Shown piece after piece: positions 24,540-34,986 of a stretch of 64,000 nucleotides of DNA. The DNA is from Oceanospirillaceae bacterium (lineage in GTDB: Bacteria; Pseudomonadota; Gammaproteobacteria; Pseudomonadales; Balneatricaceae): contig JABSRB010000015.1 in assembly GCA_013215375.1 (NCBI GenBank), positions 1-64,000 on the forward strand, in the 5' to 3' direction. The notes below the pieces were generated by a model. That model made no database searches. It worked only from the letters and a program-made list of their open reading frames with translations, and was not told the DNA's origin. Numbering within the stretch: position 1 is the first letter of the stretch; every line of letters begins with the position of its first letter. The position numbers were made by a program, and so were the translations under genes.

Positions 24540-27500
24540 ATGCCAACTTTAAAAGCGCTGTTAAAGGATAGACTACCGGATTTAGAGGCACACCTAATGT
24601 CTTACTTAGGTGTATGGCCCCATGGCCTTTTGACGCAAACTTTTGTTAAACAAAAGGCGGGAGTTTATGCGCTTAATTTGCCATCCAGTAGCTTTCTGAA
24701 TCAGCCGGGGGCTGTCAATGCTTATTTGCTTAAAGACAAGCACTCTAACTTTGTATTTTGTATAATCCCTAGCGTAAAAGATCAAATATTTGCCCAATTT
24801 TTCCCAGAAATGCTGCCTTTTGATCCCTGGGGGATTACTGACTTAAATAGCTTGCCGTTTCCTAACCTAGCCGCTACTCAAATAGAGCAGATCAAATGGC
24901 TGTATGTTTTTTGCAATACCACCAGTGCCCTCCCATGCAAAAAATTGCTAGATCAAGCCAAATTTTTAACAAACTTAAAGTCATCGCCCTTTTATGCTAA
25001 ACCCGCCGGCGAAATTCTAGATCAACTAACCAATCTGTCCAAAGATGCAACGCCTTACGTAACCGCTGACGATTGGCAAGGAGGGTTATATTACTTTGGT
25101 AAAGCACCGTTGGGTAAGGCGCTAACGGCACAGACACATTGGGATATACCGATTGAGAGCATCGCTGTAAAAGGATGCCTTTATTACCACGAATTTATGC
25201 CTATGCTCAGTTTACAGGCAACGCTGTTGGACTTGGACAACCCCTTTGGCGATGCAGATGTCCCCATTAAATCGCTCCGTTTAATAGCAAATATTGATAC
25301 AGCGCTGTGGCATGACGTTGCCGAGAGTTTGCAGCACATAGGCGCATCGCAACGGTACATAGGGCTTGAAGGGTCTATCCAATTCAGCAATTCCAACAAT
25401 AACATTGCGCTTTATGGCCAGTGGCCCTTAGTAGGCGATGACATTATTTTACATCTGTCTTGTCGCTTTAAAGATCTGCAATTGGATCTGCAGCACTTTC
25501 CTGTAGCGCTGCCTGATGAGCTAGATGCCGAGGTACGTTTTGTTATTTCCAAAGCCCAACGGAATGTGCAGCATTTAGCGGTTGCAGTGCGATTAGCGCA
25601 GTGGGTAATAATTGCTGATCTGTTGGTACTCAAAGCGGTTGAACTAAGAGTCGGTGTTTATGATCCTGGCGGCTCTAAGCAGATAGTGGCGGACTTTTCA
25701 GGCCATGCTGTATTTGGCAAAGGAAAAGGTATTGGCTTGATCTGCCACGGCAATTACCCACTGGGGGATTATTCCTTAGGCCTTGATCCAAATACGCCTA
25801 TCCACTTAGATGGCTTGCTTGAAAGTATCTTGGGCTCGTCTGCAGGACTAAGTGCAGACTTAGTCATAGCGCAACTGTCTGGGGAATTTAACTCACAGAC
25901 TAAATATCTTAACGTATCGGCAAGTGTATCGAACCAACACACTTGGCACTCAGAACAAACACACGGATTTGAATTAGCAGAAATTGGGCTCAACATTCAG
26001 GGGATTCAAGGCACTGGGGTAAATAGTTATCAGCTGACAGCGCACTTTACAGTCGCTCACCAGGATGCCTCTCAAGCAATACAGTTGCGTGCTATGGCAC
26101 TGTATTCAAACAACGAATGGCTGTTTAGTGCCTCTTATGAGGGCCATGTTAGCCTTCAAGACGTTGCTGCATTATTTGGTTTTTCAGGGGCACCCGATGA
26201 ATTAACAACTTTTACCTTCACTGCGCTTAATCTGTCATTTAGCACCGGCTCAAAAGATAAACTTTTGAGTGGCAGCGGCGAGTTTAAGTTTGATGGCAAG
26301 CGGGTCCAACTCCATCTTGAGATTGCGCTGCTAGGTACTGGCGAAGACTTGCAAACTCATTTCTCAGGTAACTTTCGCTACATTCGCAATTTGCAGGATC
26401 GCAGCCAAGATTTAGATTTTATAGTGCAATTTGACAAGAACAAGCAAGGTTATGATGCCGTGTTTTCCATACAGTTTATGGTGGCTAAGGTACCTATTTC
26501 TCTTCAGGCTGAAAAACAGCAGGTAACAAAAACAACCAAGCGAGTTTCCGATGCTACCTTTAGCGGGCATGTTTGCGGGTTGGATATTCCTCTGACCGAT
26601 ATTTTAAAAAAAATGGTGGCAGAAGTACTGCCCAGCATGCCCATGGACTTATTGCCCGACTTCACAATAACCGAAGTATTTGTCATCTATAAAGGTGCGA
26701 ATAAAGAGTGGATATTGTTTGCGATAACAGAAATTGATGGTAAAGAATTTCGTTTCTTTTTCCATAAAACCGCTAAATCAAAAGATCAAGAAGCGAGTAA
26801 AACTTTTACTATTCAGACAGATCTGGCTGATCTAGGCGGGCTACCATTAGTTGGGCCTCAGTTAAAAGAGGTGAAAATTGAAAACGTGGGGCTCTCTTAT
26901 TTATCTCATGATGGGCAACCTAAAATCCCGAAAGTCAGCGTTGATGAGCAGGGAGTGAGTAAACTTTTAATTGAACAAAGTACGGCTACTTTGCGCAAGG
27001 GGATAAACCTCAGCGGTGATATTTCACTGCCAATGCTGCCCGCCCCCATTACCCTTGATTTACCGGTTAGTAAACATAAAACCGCCCAAAAGCAGGATGA
27101 AAAAGCGACACCGGTAACAGAAAAATTTTCAGATATGGGGGCAGAGCCTGCTAAGGCTAAAAAAGTCGGCATGTCAGTAGGCCCCGTCAACATTAAAAAA
27201 GTGGGGCTGGTACTTAAAAAAGGCCACATTGGGATCAAAGTCACCGGTGGCCTAAGCTTCGCCGCCTTTGAATTTGACTTGATTAATTTACAAGTCACTT
27301 TTCCTCATAGCGTGCTTAAAGACCCTGCTAAATTAACCGATATCGCCTTTGGTTTAGAAGGTTTTACGGCGGATATTCATAAAGGCGAGCTGACCATTGC
27401 CGGCGGTTTTTTACGAGAACACCATAAAGAAGATGGAGGTTATGACGAGTTCAGTGGCATAGTCGAAGTGCGTTTGCCACCTTTTACCCTCTCAGGTATG

Positions 27501-29186
27501 GGCTCATACGCTAAATATGAAGGGCTCCCTTCATTATTTCTATTTGCGGCCATAGGTTATCCGATAGCGGTACATCCTGCTTTATTAATTCAGGGAATGG
27601 CGTTAGGTTTTGGTATTCACCGCGACTTCGTGACTCCCGCGCTTGGCTCCATCATCGATTATCCGCTGATTCAAGCTGCAATGACTCCACCACCGCCCAT
27701 GGATATTGCGAAGATGGTGGAGAGTATGCATGCGTTCTTCCCGCCAATGGTCGGTGAATACTTTGTGGTCGCGGGCATCAATTTTAAAGCTTTTGGCCTT
27801 ATCGACAACAATGCCATGTTGGCTGTCAAGTTTGGTCAACAGTTAGAAATAGACCTTTTGGGGGTGAGTAGCATAGCCTTGGAAGCGACTTTTTTGGAAT
27901 TAGAATGGCTAGTGCGTTTTCTACCTGATGAAGGTTATCTCTATATGGGCGGACAGATAACCAATCGCTCATACATTTTAATGCCAAACGTTCACCCCAC
28001 AGGTAGCTTTGCCGTTGCAGCTTGGACGGGTCAGCAGCACCACGGAGAGTATGTGGTGACTATTGGTGGTTATTGCTCAAACTTTGCTGCCCCTGCACAT
28101 TACCCACAACATCTAGAACGCATGACAATGGCCTTTAATATTGGCATGCTCAGCGTTAAAGGTGGCGCTTATTTTGCCATCACCCCGAAGATGATTATGA
28201 TGGGTGGCTTTCTTAACGCTTCCATCCATTTAGGCCCTATTACGGGTTATCTCAAAGCCACCATGGATATGGTGATTTGGTATCAGCCTTTTCATTACGA
28301 TATAAAGATAGGTATTGATGCCGGGATAAAACTCGATATACCGATGCTGTTTTTTACACTGCATATTAATTTGCACTTACATGCAGATATGCATATCTGG
28401 GGGCCAGATTTTGCCGGTGAGGCGTTGCTAGATATTGGTATTAAGACCATTAGAATTGGATTTGGCGATAGTAAGAATACGGTTATTCCTGCCAGTTGGC
28501 AGCAATTCCAAGAAAAGTTCTTGCCTCTGGGCCAAGTTTGCAGTCTTTCGGTTACAGCGGGGGTCATTCGCAAAATATCTTATAAGATAGGCGGTATCGT
28601 TAAAGAAATTCACATTGTAAACCCCAAGCAGTTAATCGTAGAAGCTAACAGCACCATGCCATTTACCCAAGCCAAGGGGATTGAAACACCGACTGACAGC
28701 CACACTCCGGGGATTGTGCCAATGGCGCTGGTAAGTTATGAGGCTAGTTTAACGGTCAAAATCAAAAAAGATAAAAATCTAGATAATGATCATTTTTCGA
28801 TGACCTTAATTACCAACTCAGTAGCTGCTGCGATTTGGGGTAATCAAGGTTTATCCAAATCCAGCAAACCAGACGCTAAAGACAGTGTCATCCAGAACGC
28901 CTTAACCGGAATAAAAGTGCGTCCTAGTCATGAAATCATCTCTGGTGTAACTCATGCCATGGATAAGCGCTGTTTGGCGTATAACAATGATGACTATGTC
29001 GTTACCGCTGAAACTGGCTATGCTTTTGATAAAGACGCCAAGACGAAACAGCCAATATCTGTAAAAAGAGTGAAAAACACTTATTCGAACTGGACAGGTT
29101 TAGACGTTAGCACCGGGGCATTTTCAAGCGAAGAAGCACTACAGCCACCAACCACCCAAACATTAAAACGAGCAGCCTATGTCTGA
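24540..29186 (+). CDS. DUF6603-type giant protein D (1548 aa)
   Basis: A 1548-residue protein without signal peptide. The C-terminal half has the features I associate with DUF6603: GFGIHRDFVTPAL (from 1023), LSVKGGAYFAITPKMIMMGG, HYDIKIGIDAGIK and DMHIWGPDFAGEALLDIGIK (H1285 in HIWGP). The protein is rich in alternating hydrophobic beta-strand patterns, suggesting very long beta-sheet architecture; the lysine-rich stretch near residues 840-885 may be a linker. No catalytic motif was seen. DUF6603 has no assigned function as far as I know. The gene starts 72 bases after C, and its stop overlaps the start of E by 8 bases. Confidence 0.85.
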   Translation: MPTLKALLKDRLPDLEAHLMSYLGVWPHGLLTQTFVKQKAGVYALNLPSSSFLNQPGAVNAYLLKDKHSNFVFCIIPSVKDQIFAQFFPEMLPFDPWGITDLNSLPFPNLAATQIEQIKWLYVFCNTTSALPCKKLLDQAKFLTNLKSSPFYAKPAGEILDQLTNLSKDATPYVTADDWQGGLYYFGKAPLGKALTAQTHWDIPIESIAVKGCLYYHEFMPMLSLQATLLDLDNPFGDADVPIKSLRLIANIDTALWHDVAESLQHIGASQRYIGLEGSIQFSNSNNNIALYGQWPLVGDDIILHLSCRFKDLQLDLQHFPVALPDELDAEVRFVISKAQRNVQHLAVAVRLAQWVIIADLLVLKAVELRVGVYDPGGSKQIVADFSGHAVFGKGKGIGLICHGNYPLGDYSLGLDPNTPIHLDGLLESILGSSAGLSADLVIAQLSGEFNSQTKYLNVSASVSNQHTWHSEQTHGFELAEIGLNIQGIQGTGVNSYQLTAHFTVAHQDASQAIQLRAMALYSNNEWLFSASYEGHVSLQDVAALFGFSGAPDELTTFTFTALNLSFSTGSKDKLLSGSGEFKFDGKRVQLHLEIALLGTGEDLQTHFSGNFRYIRNLQDRSQDLDFIVQFDKNKQGYDAVFSIQFMVAKVPISLQAEKQQVTKTTKRVSDATFSGHVCGLDIPLTDILKKMVAEVLPSMPMDLLPDFTITEVFVIYKGANKEWILFAITEIDGKEFRFFFHKTAKSKDQEASKTFTIQTDLADLGGLPLVGPQLKEVKIENVGLSYLSHDGQPKIPKVSVDEQGVSKLLIEQSTATLRKGINLSGDISLPMLPAPITLDLPVSKHKTAQKQDEKATPVTEKFSDMGAEPAKAKKVGMSVGPVNIKKVGLVLKKGHIGIKVTGGLSFAAFEFDLINLQVTFPHSVLKDPAKLTDIAFGLEGFTADIHKGELTIAGGFLREHHKEDGGYDEFSGIVEVRLPPFTLSGMGSYAKYEGLPSLFLFAAIGYPIAVHPALLIQGMALGFGIHRDFVTPALGSIIDYPLIQAAMTPPPPMDIAKMVESMHAFFPPMVGEYFVVAGINFKAFGLIDNNAMLAVKFGQQLEIDLLGVSSIALEATFLELEWLVRFLPDEGYLYMGGQITNRSYILMPNVHPTGSFAVAAWTGQQHHGEYVVTIGGYCSNFAAPAHYPQHLERMTMAFNIGMLSVKGGAYFAITPKMIMMGGFLNASIHLGPITGYLKATMDMVIWYQPFHYDIKIGIDAGIKLDIPMLFFTLHINLHLHADMHIWGPDFAGEALLDIGIKTIRIGFGDSKNTVIPASWQQFQEKFLPLGQVCSLSVTAGVIRKISYKIGGIVKEIHIVNPKQLIVEANSTMPFTQAKGIETPTDSHTPGIVPMALVSYEASLTVKIKKDKNLDNDHFSMTLITNSVAAAIWGNQGLSKSSKPDAKDSVIQNALTGIKVRPSHEIISGVTHAMDKRCLAYNNDDYVVTAETGYAFDKDAKTKQPISVKRVKNTYSNWTGLDVSTGAFSSEEALQPPTTQTLKRAAYV

Positions 29187-31389
29187 GTTAAATAAAGGTA
29201 CTATACCTGAAGAGTTCGCCATAAAATTTGAGTCCTACCACGTGCCAGCGATGCCTACTGGACATTATTCGATTAGCTCCACACTCGACGTCATAAAGAA
29301 TGTGCCTACTAAATTGGATGAGGCGTCTATCGATTTATTTGTTGGCGGACCACGTTTTTATCTTGCTCCAGATGAAATTCACGCCGTTTTCCCCCCAGCC
29401 AACAGTAATGGGGATTTCGATAATGTCTTACCACACATTGAGCTAAATCGAAGTACCCTGCCATGGGAGAGAAGTACCGGTAGCAATGATAACAAACTGC
29501 CTTGGTTTGCACTGGTTCTCATTGAAGAAGATGAACTGGCCGACACTGAAAAGGTAATAGGGGTTTCTCGCAAGCCATGGTCCAAAGGTGGTAACCAAGG
29601 TTTACGCAGCGATTTTTTACTGCTAGAGGAGCCCGGCGATGAACCGGTTAAAATGGATAATAGCGATAAAACGCCAGCGCCATTTCCTCCCGCTAAAGTG
29701 ATTAATTTTAACCGTAAATTTTTAAAGTCTATATTACCGAACGAAGCAGATTTGAAGCTACTTTGTCATTTAAGGCTGGGAACTGACCAACAGGGGCAAA
29801 AATATGAGCGGGCGTTAATGGTCTGTAACAGGATACCTCGTGCGGGTCGCAAAGCCGAAGTGCACTTAGTATCGTTGGAGCAATATCATGGGTTAAGGAA
29901 GGCGCAAGTTAGTGAGCCAACTGTTGAGCTAATAAGCTTGCATAGCTGGTCATTCTCTTGCCCGAATGAAGAAGAATACCGTTTGAGTGAGATCAACCTT
30001 AAGCGTATCCAAGATAAAACGCTCAAATCTAAGTTACTCAACATGATCGAACCAGGGGTAGCACGTGAGCAGATGTACCGTGGGAAAAACAGTTTTATCA
30101 GCTCACTTAAAGAGACGGGACTGTTTAATAAACCTAACGATGTTAAAAATAAAAGCGCATTGATGGATGTGCTGAAGGCATGTCGTATTGAAACCGAAAC
30201 CTTCAAGGGCCTGATAGACTCCCTTGATAAAGGGCTAATGCGCGTACCCAATAACAAAGAGAGTACCAGTGATGGCGCAGAGTTTTTCAATTTAGGTGCA
30301 ATACCTATGGCACATGGCTTGCGCCAAGGTGGTAAGAGCGTCTCCTGGTATCATGGCCCTTTACTTTCCACCACCCTTGATTACCAAAACTTAGCGCTAC
30401 CCGTACGCAACTCCGATGAGCTTCTCATCTATGAACAACTAACCGGCATGCTTGATGTGAGCTATGCTGCCGCTTGGGAGCTGGGTCGGTTACTAGTGTT
30501 AGGCGATCAAAAAATAAGCCAGCAAATATCACAGTGGAAAACCTCCCATGCGCGTGAGGTTGCTCAAGTTGAAGATCAACTGGTGTTTTCACATATTCCC
30601 TTTATGGACTCTGACTTTGTGCATCGCAAAGATGGCCCACTGGATGCCAGTTTGCAAAAATACTTTACTGATTTAGCGCTACTAAAAGGGCTCCCGTTTC
30701 AATATTTAGTTCCCCATAAAAGCTATACCCCTATGGAATCCTTGAGGTTTTTTAAGGTTGACCCCGTATGGTTAGAGGCTTTACTGGATGGTGCTTTTAG
30801 CATTGGACGAGTGACGAAATTAGACACTAAGCGTGAAATACATGCGCAAGCGCCCCCTCACCAACCTAAGCGACCAGCCATGAGCGGAATATTACTGCGT
30901 TCTGACTTAGTGTCTGGTTGGCCTTCTATTCAGGTTGATGGCTATAAAAAACCAAGCGGTAAACAAGCACTAAGTGAAGCAAATAGAGCAAAAAATTTAC
31001 TGCCTATTGTACGTTTTGAAAAGCTAAGTTCTGATTTTCTGATCGTTATATTTGCAGGAGACTTAAAAGAGCTGGAAATTCATCTTCCCCCTCAATCTCT
31101 GCATTTTGGCTTTAATCGTGCAGAAAGTCTGGCAGATAATCCTCTTAAAAAAACGACCTTTTTTAAAGAATTGAAAAGCCTAAAAGACGGCACTGAACAG
31201 AGGGGAGTTGTGCAGAAAATTGAATGGCATGATAAAGACCTGCTAATATTCAACCCAAGTGAATTTGTCAAGCAGATGACTAAAGAGACGCTAAAAGCGA
31301 TTAGCCACACTGGCAACTTATTTCAGTCAAACCATCTCGCGGTAGAATTGATTGAGGGTGTTCCGAGACTTAGGGTGACGCTATTGTGA
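29179..31389 (+). CDS. Uncharacterised protein E (736 aa) of the five-gene cluster
   Basis: A 736-residue soluble protein, translationally coupled to D by an 8-base overlap. The N-terminus carries GGPRFYLAPDEIHAVFPP (G57-P-R-F60) and then NVLPHIELNRSTLPWERS (T93-L-P-W-E97). I recall the same pattern in uncharacterised proteins encoded with DUF6603 genes in other phyla. The middle has basic helices; the segment around 400-560 is leucine-rich. No signal peptide, membrane helix or known enzymatic motif was recognised. It is the last gene of the cluster; the next gene is 734 bases away. Confidence 0.85.
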   Translation: MSELNKGTIPEEFAIKFESYHVPAMPTGHYSISSTLDVIKNVPTKLDEASIDLFVGGPRFYLAPDEIHAVFPPANSNGDFDNVLPHIELNRSTLPWERSTGSNDNKLPWFALVLIEEDELADTEKVIGVSRKPWSKGGNQGLRSDFLLLEEPGDEPVKMDNSDKTPAPFPPAKVINFNRKFLKSILPNEADLKLLCHLRLGTDQQGQKYERALMVCNRIPRAGRKAEVHLVSLEQYHGLRKAQVSEPTVELISLHSWSFSCPNEEEYRLSEINLKRIQDKTLKSKLLNMIEPGVAREQMYRGKNSFISSLKETGLFNKPNDVKNKSALMDVLKACRIETETFKGLIDSLDKGLMRVPNNKESTSDGAEFFNLGAIPMAHGLRQGGKSVSWYHGPLLSTTLDYQNLALPVRNSDELLIYEQLTGMLDVSYAAAWELGRLLVLGDQKISQQISQWKTSHAREVAQVEDQLVFSHIPFMDSDFVHRKDGPLDASLQKYFTDLALLKGLPFQYLVPHKSYTPMESLRFFKVDPVWLEALLDGAFSIGRVTKLDTKREIHAQAPPHQPKRPAMSGILLRSDLVSGWPSIQVDGYKKPSGKQALSEANRAKNLLPIVRFEKLSSDFLIVIFAGDLKELEIHLPPQSLHFGFNRAESLADNPLKKTTFFKELKSLKDGTEQRGVVQKIEWHDKDLLIFNPSEFVKQMTKETLKAISHTGNLFQSNHLAVELIEGVPRLRVTLL

Positions 31390-32123
31390 AATATCTGAGA
31401 GGACATTGAACCTAGAGTCAGCAGTTAAGCACCATTTTAGACGCCGAGAATTCGCGTTGTAGTAAGGCATGAATTGAGATAGATGGTGCATCCCTTTATG
31501 ACTTTTCCCTACAAAGAAAGCATAACGCAGCTACGACGTGAATTATCAAGTATAAAATGGTTATGTGCACGGATGCACTGTATGTTGGCTTTGCAGGTGC
31601 AAAAAGCCAGGTAGCGCTTTACTCAGTGGATGAAAGTTAATTGTATAATATATTAAAATTATTCATATGGTTAAGGCTCATTTTAGCGGTTAACTGCTGT
31701 TTCTAGGATCATGCTAGTTTTCTCATGACGCCAGTTTAACGGATAGCAATAAAGGTCAGGGCCAAGTTGTACCGCTATGAGATGGATTTTTAAAGTTCTC
31801 TGAGGCGGGGCCTTTTGCTGTGCGAATCTTCACTTTGTGAAGTGGGGCATTCCTCGTTATATTTACTTAGAATAAATTCAGCTTCCAAGGTTCGAGAAAT
31901 TTATTTTTGATGATTTAGGTTGCGCCTAATTCATCGCCATAAAATGCGTTAGAAACACAGATGAATCAAGTGTGTTATCAGTACATTTCACATCTTGCAT
32001 TGTCAGTAAATACTCTGCTTACAAAACTTAAATTCTGAGCTTTTTAGATATAGATCAATATTACCCTCATTTAATAGTGCCATAATAACCGTCTCTTAAT
32101 GTGGCGAAGACAAGGTCTTTATC
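31390..32123. other. Long intergenic region after the giant-protein cluster
   Basis: These 734 bases have no convincing reading frame. A -10-like TATAAT lies near 31645 with nothing coding close by, and a small hairpin CTTCAC-TTT-GTGAAG lies near 31830. No MITE copy, attC site or tandem array was recognised. It could be decayed sequence or hold a small RNA. AAGG at 32111-32114 serves the next gene. Confidence 0.45.
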
Positions 32124-33962
32124 GTGGTAAAAACGCAGAAAAGTTTGCAGTGGACAGACATTTTATCTTCGGGTAATCGGATTTTTATCGGCTCAAATGC
32201 GGCGGTGCCTGCAGCTTTAGTTGACGATTTAATTGATAATTCAGCAGGTTTCACTGATATTGAATTAGTGCATATATTGACCTTGGGTAATCCTCGTTGG
32301 GCACAGCCTGAGTATCGCCAGTTATTTAAAATTAACTCGATGTTTTTAGGCCCAGGAGTACGCGAGGAAGTCGCGGCGGGTTATGCCGATTATACGCCCT
32401 GTTTCCTCTCGGAGATCCCCGCGCTGTTTACCGATGAGATACTCAGATTAGATGCTGCGCTGATCATGGTCAGTGAGCCTGATGAGTTTGGCTATTGCTC
32501 GCTGGGTGTCTCTGTCGATGTGGTTAAATCGGCAGCGAAGGCGGCGAAAGTGGTGATCGCGCAAATTAACCCGCAGATGCCAGTGACTTATGGCCAAGCT
32601 TTTATCCATATTGATGAAATTGATCATTTTCTGGAAATAGATACGCCATTGATCGAGCTGCCAGCGAGTGAGATAGACCCGGTTATCGAACAAATAGGCC
32701 AGTATGTGTCATTATTAATTGAAGATGGCGACACACTGCAACTAGGGATTGGTAGTATTCCGGATGCCGTTTTGTGTTATTTAAATAAACATAAAAACTT
32801 AGGCGTGCACACGGAAATGTTCAGTGACAGCCTCATTGATCTGGTTGAATCTGGGGTGATCAATAACCGCCATAAAACTTTCAAGAAAGGGAAAATAGTC
32901 ACCAGCTTTTGCATGGGCAGCAAAAGATTGTACGACTTTGTGCATAAAAATCCTCATGTGGAGTTTCATCCCTCAGAATTTGTTAACTCACCGGTTAATA
33001 TTGCCAAGAATGATAATATGGTGGCGATTAATAGCGCCATTGAGGTTGATTTGACTGGCCAAGTGGTCTCTGACTCTGTCGGTTATCAATTTTATAGTGG
33101 CATCGGTGGACAGGTAGATTTTATCCGTGGAGCCTCCATGAGCAAAGGCGGCAAGCCGATTATTGCGCTGGCATCAACGGCAAAAAATGGCAGTGTTTCA
33201 AAAATTACCGCGGCATTAACCGAAGGTGGCGGGGTAGTTACCTCCCGGGGTGATGTGCATTTTGTGGTGACTGAATATGGCATCGCGGCACTGCGAGGGA
33301 AAAGCATCCGCGAGCGGGCGCTTGAGTTAATTAAGATAGCGCATCCCAAATTTAGAGATGGCTTATTAGCCCAGGCAAAAAAGCAGTTCAGAGTACCTGA
33401 CTATCAAGGGCCATCCCCTAGCCAGTTGCCTGAGCTGGGTGCTATTACTGATATAAAAATAAAACTCCACAGTGAAAATTTTATATTGCGGCCTCTAGTG
33501 CCTGCGGATGAGGGCAACCTGCAAGCGTTTTTCTATTCGCATAATAAAAATACTTTATTGATGCGTTACAACTATCGGCCAACCCGAATGTCACGCGAGA
33601 CATCCTCTTCGTTAGTAAACGTTGATCAGGCCACAGATGTTGCGCTGTGTATTGTGAATACAATAGGGTCTAAGGAAAGTATTTTGGCAGTAGGGCGCTA
33701 TTATTATATCGCCAAACGGCATTGCGCCGAAGTTGCCTTTGTCGTCTGTGAACAGCAACAAGGCAAGGGGATGGCTAAAATGCTACTGCAGTGGCTGATA
33801 AAAATAGCCAAAGCGCGAGGATTAACGTCGATGATTGCCTACACACGCAGGGATAATCTGGCGATGCAGGGCATCTGTACTGCCTTCGGTTTCAATAAAG
33901 CAAATCAGGATTCAGATGAGGTCTATTTTGAGTTACCCCTCAATCCAGAATCGTCAGAATAA
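32124..33962 (+). CDS. Acetyl-CoA hydrolase/CoA-transferase fused to a GNAT acetyltransferase
   Basis: Residues 1-430 form an acetyl-CoA hydrolase/CoA-transferase domain. E231 in GVHTEMFSD is the expected catalytic glutamate that forms the CoA thioester, with LQLGIGSIPDAV just before it and GIGGQVDF later. Residues about 450-612 form a GNAT domain with acetyl-CoA loop QQQGKGMA and the final strand region ICTAFGF. The fusion could couple CoA-ester turnover to acetylation of a protein or small molecule. It starts at GTG 32124, with AAGG 9 bases upstream. The deacetylase gene follows after 23 bases, suggesting an operon. Confidence 0.88.
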   Translation: MVKTQKSLQWTDILSSGNRIFIGSNAAVPAALVDDLIDNSAGFTDIELVHILTLGNPRWAQPEYRQLFKINSMFLGPGVREEVAAGYADYTPCFLSEIPALFTDEILRLDAALIMVSEPDEFGYCSLGVSVDVVKSAAKAAKVVIAQINPQMPVTYGQAFIHIDEIDHFLEIDTPLIELPASEIDPVIEQIGQYVSLLIEDGDTLQLGIGSIPDAVLCYLNKHKNLGVHTEMFSDSLIDLVESGVINNRHKTFKKGKIVTSFCMGSKRLYDFVHKNPHVEFHPSEFVNSPVNIAKNDNMVAINSAIEVDLTGQVVSDSVGYQFYSGIGGQVDFIRGASMSKGGKPIIALASTAKNGSVSKITAALTEGGGVVTSRGDVHFVVTEYGIAALRGKSIRERALELIKIAHPKFRDGLLAQAKKQFRVPDYQGPSPSQLPELGAITDIKIKLHSENFILRPLVPADEGNLQAFFYSHNKNTLLMRYNYRPTRMSRETSSSLVNVDQATDVALCIVNTIGSKESILAVGRYYYIAKRHCAEVAFVVCEQQQGKGMAKMLLQWLIKIAKARGLTSMIAYTRRDNLAMQGICTAFGFNKANQDSDEVYFELPLNPESSE

Positions 33963-33985
33963 AATATAGGACATTAGGAGAGTTT

Positions 33986-34915
33986 ATGCCCGTCGCAATA
34001 ATTTCACACCCTGCGTGTCTAGAGCACGATTTAGGCGCAGACCATCCGGAGCAACCAGCAAGGCTACATGTGATTAACGATCAGCTGATTGGAGCGGGGC
34101 TGAGCTATATCTGCCCGGACTATCACAGTGAAAAGGTCACCCAGGAGCAGTTGTTAGCAGTACACGATAAAACCTATATTGATTATCTATTCACTCATGC
34201 ACCCGCACAGGGGATATTGCAAATCGATGCAGATACACAGATGACGCCTGCGACTTTAGCGGCGGCTCAGCACGCTGCGGGCGCGGGGGTGATGGCGGTC
34301 GATTTATTAATGCAGGGCAAACACCGAGCGGCTTTTTGTCCGGTGCGCCCGCCCGGCCACCATGCGACGAAGAGCGCGGCTATGGGCTTTTGTTTCTTCA
34401 ATAATGCCGCCATAGCAGCCTACCACGCGATCAATAAACACCAGTTAACGCGGGTGGCAATCATCGACTTTGATGTACACCACGGTAACGGCACTCAAGA
34501 TATTGTTGAGGGGGATTCAAACATATTATTTTGTTCAAGCTTTCAGCACCCGCTTTATCCCTTTAGTGGCGATGGCGAAAGCGCTGATAATGTGCACAAT
34601 ATCCCATTAGCAGCACAGACAGATAGCGATCAATACCGCAGTGCAGTGCAGCAGTGGTTTACAGTGATTGATGATTTTGAGCCGCAGTTAATTATTATCT
34701 CGGCGGGGTTTGATGGTCATGCCGCGGATGAAATTTCTTCACATACCTTGTTTGATACGGATTATCACTGGCTGACGCAGCAACTGGTGGCTTTGGCCGA
34801 TAAACATGCCCAGGGAAGGGTGATCTCCCTATTGGAAGGCGGCTATGCGATCAACGCATTAGGCAGAACCGTCGTTGCACATATAAAGGCGTTGTTGAAG
34901 TCCGATATACATTAG
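33986..34915 (+). CDS. Histone deacetylase family protein (class II-like amidohydrolase)
   Basis: A 309-residue zinc deacetylase of the arginase-deacetylase superfamily. Motifs are PPGHHA (H125, H126), FDVHHGNGT (zinc ligands D163 and H165), SAGFDGH (third zinc aspartate) and the C-terminal LEGGYAI. Bacterial members remove acetyl groups from polyamines, other small amines or proteins. Next to the hydrolase-GNAT fusion it could reverse the acetylation performed by its neighbour. The ribosome-binding site TTAGGAGAG is strong. The substrate cannot be read from sequence. Confidence 0.92.
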   Translation: MPVAIISHPACLEHDLGADHPEQPARLHVINDQLIGAGLSYICPDYHSEKVTQEQLLAVHDKTYIDYLFTHAPAQGILQIDADTQMTPATLAAAQHAAGAGVMAVDLLMQGKHRAAFCPVRPPGHHATKSAAMGFCFFNNAAIAAYHAINKHQLTRVAIIDFDVHHGNGTQDIVEGDSNILFCSSFQHPLYPFSGDGESADNVHNIPLAAQTDSDQYRSAVQQWFTVIDDFEPQLIIISAGFDGHAADEISSHTLFDTDYHWLTQQLVALADKHAQGRVISLLEGGYAINALGRTVVAHIKALLKSDIH

Positions 34916-34986
34916 CAGCTTGATCGAGAATAGATTGATCTACTGCGATAGTCGTTTTCGGCCAAGCCCAACAGATTTCTGCTAAG

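Noticed and set aside
15590..31389. Prophage tail or contractile injection system
   Set aside because: A tail-collar domain and giant proteins are present, but there is no sheath, tube, baseplate, tape-measure, terminase or lysis gene, and no phage-type small genes.
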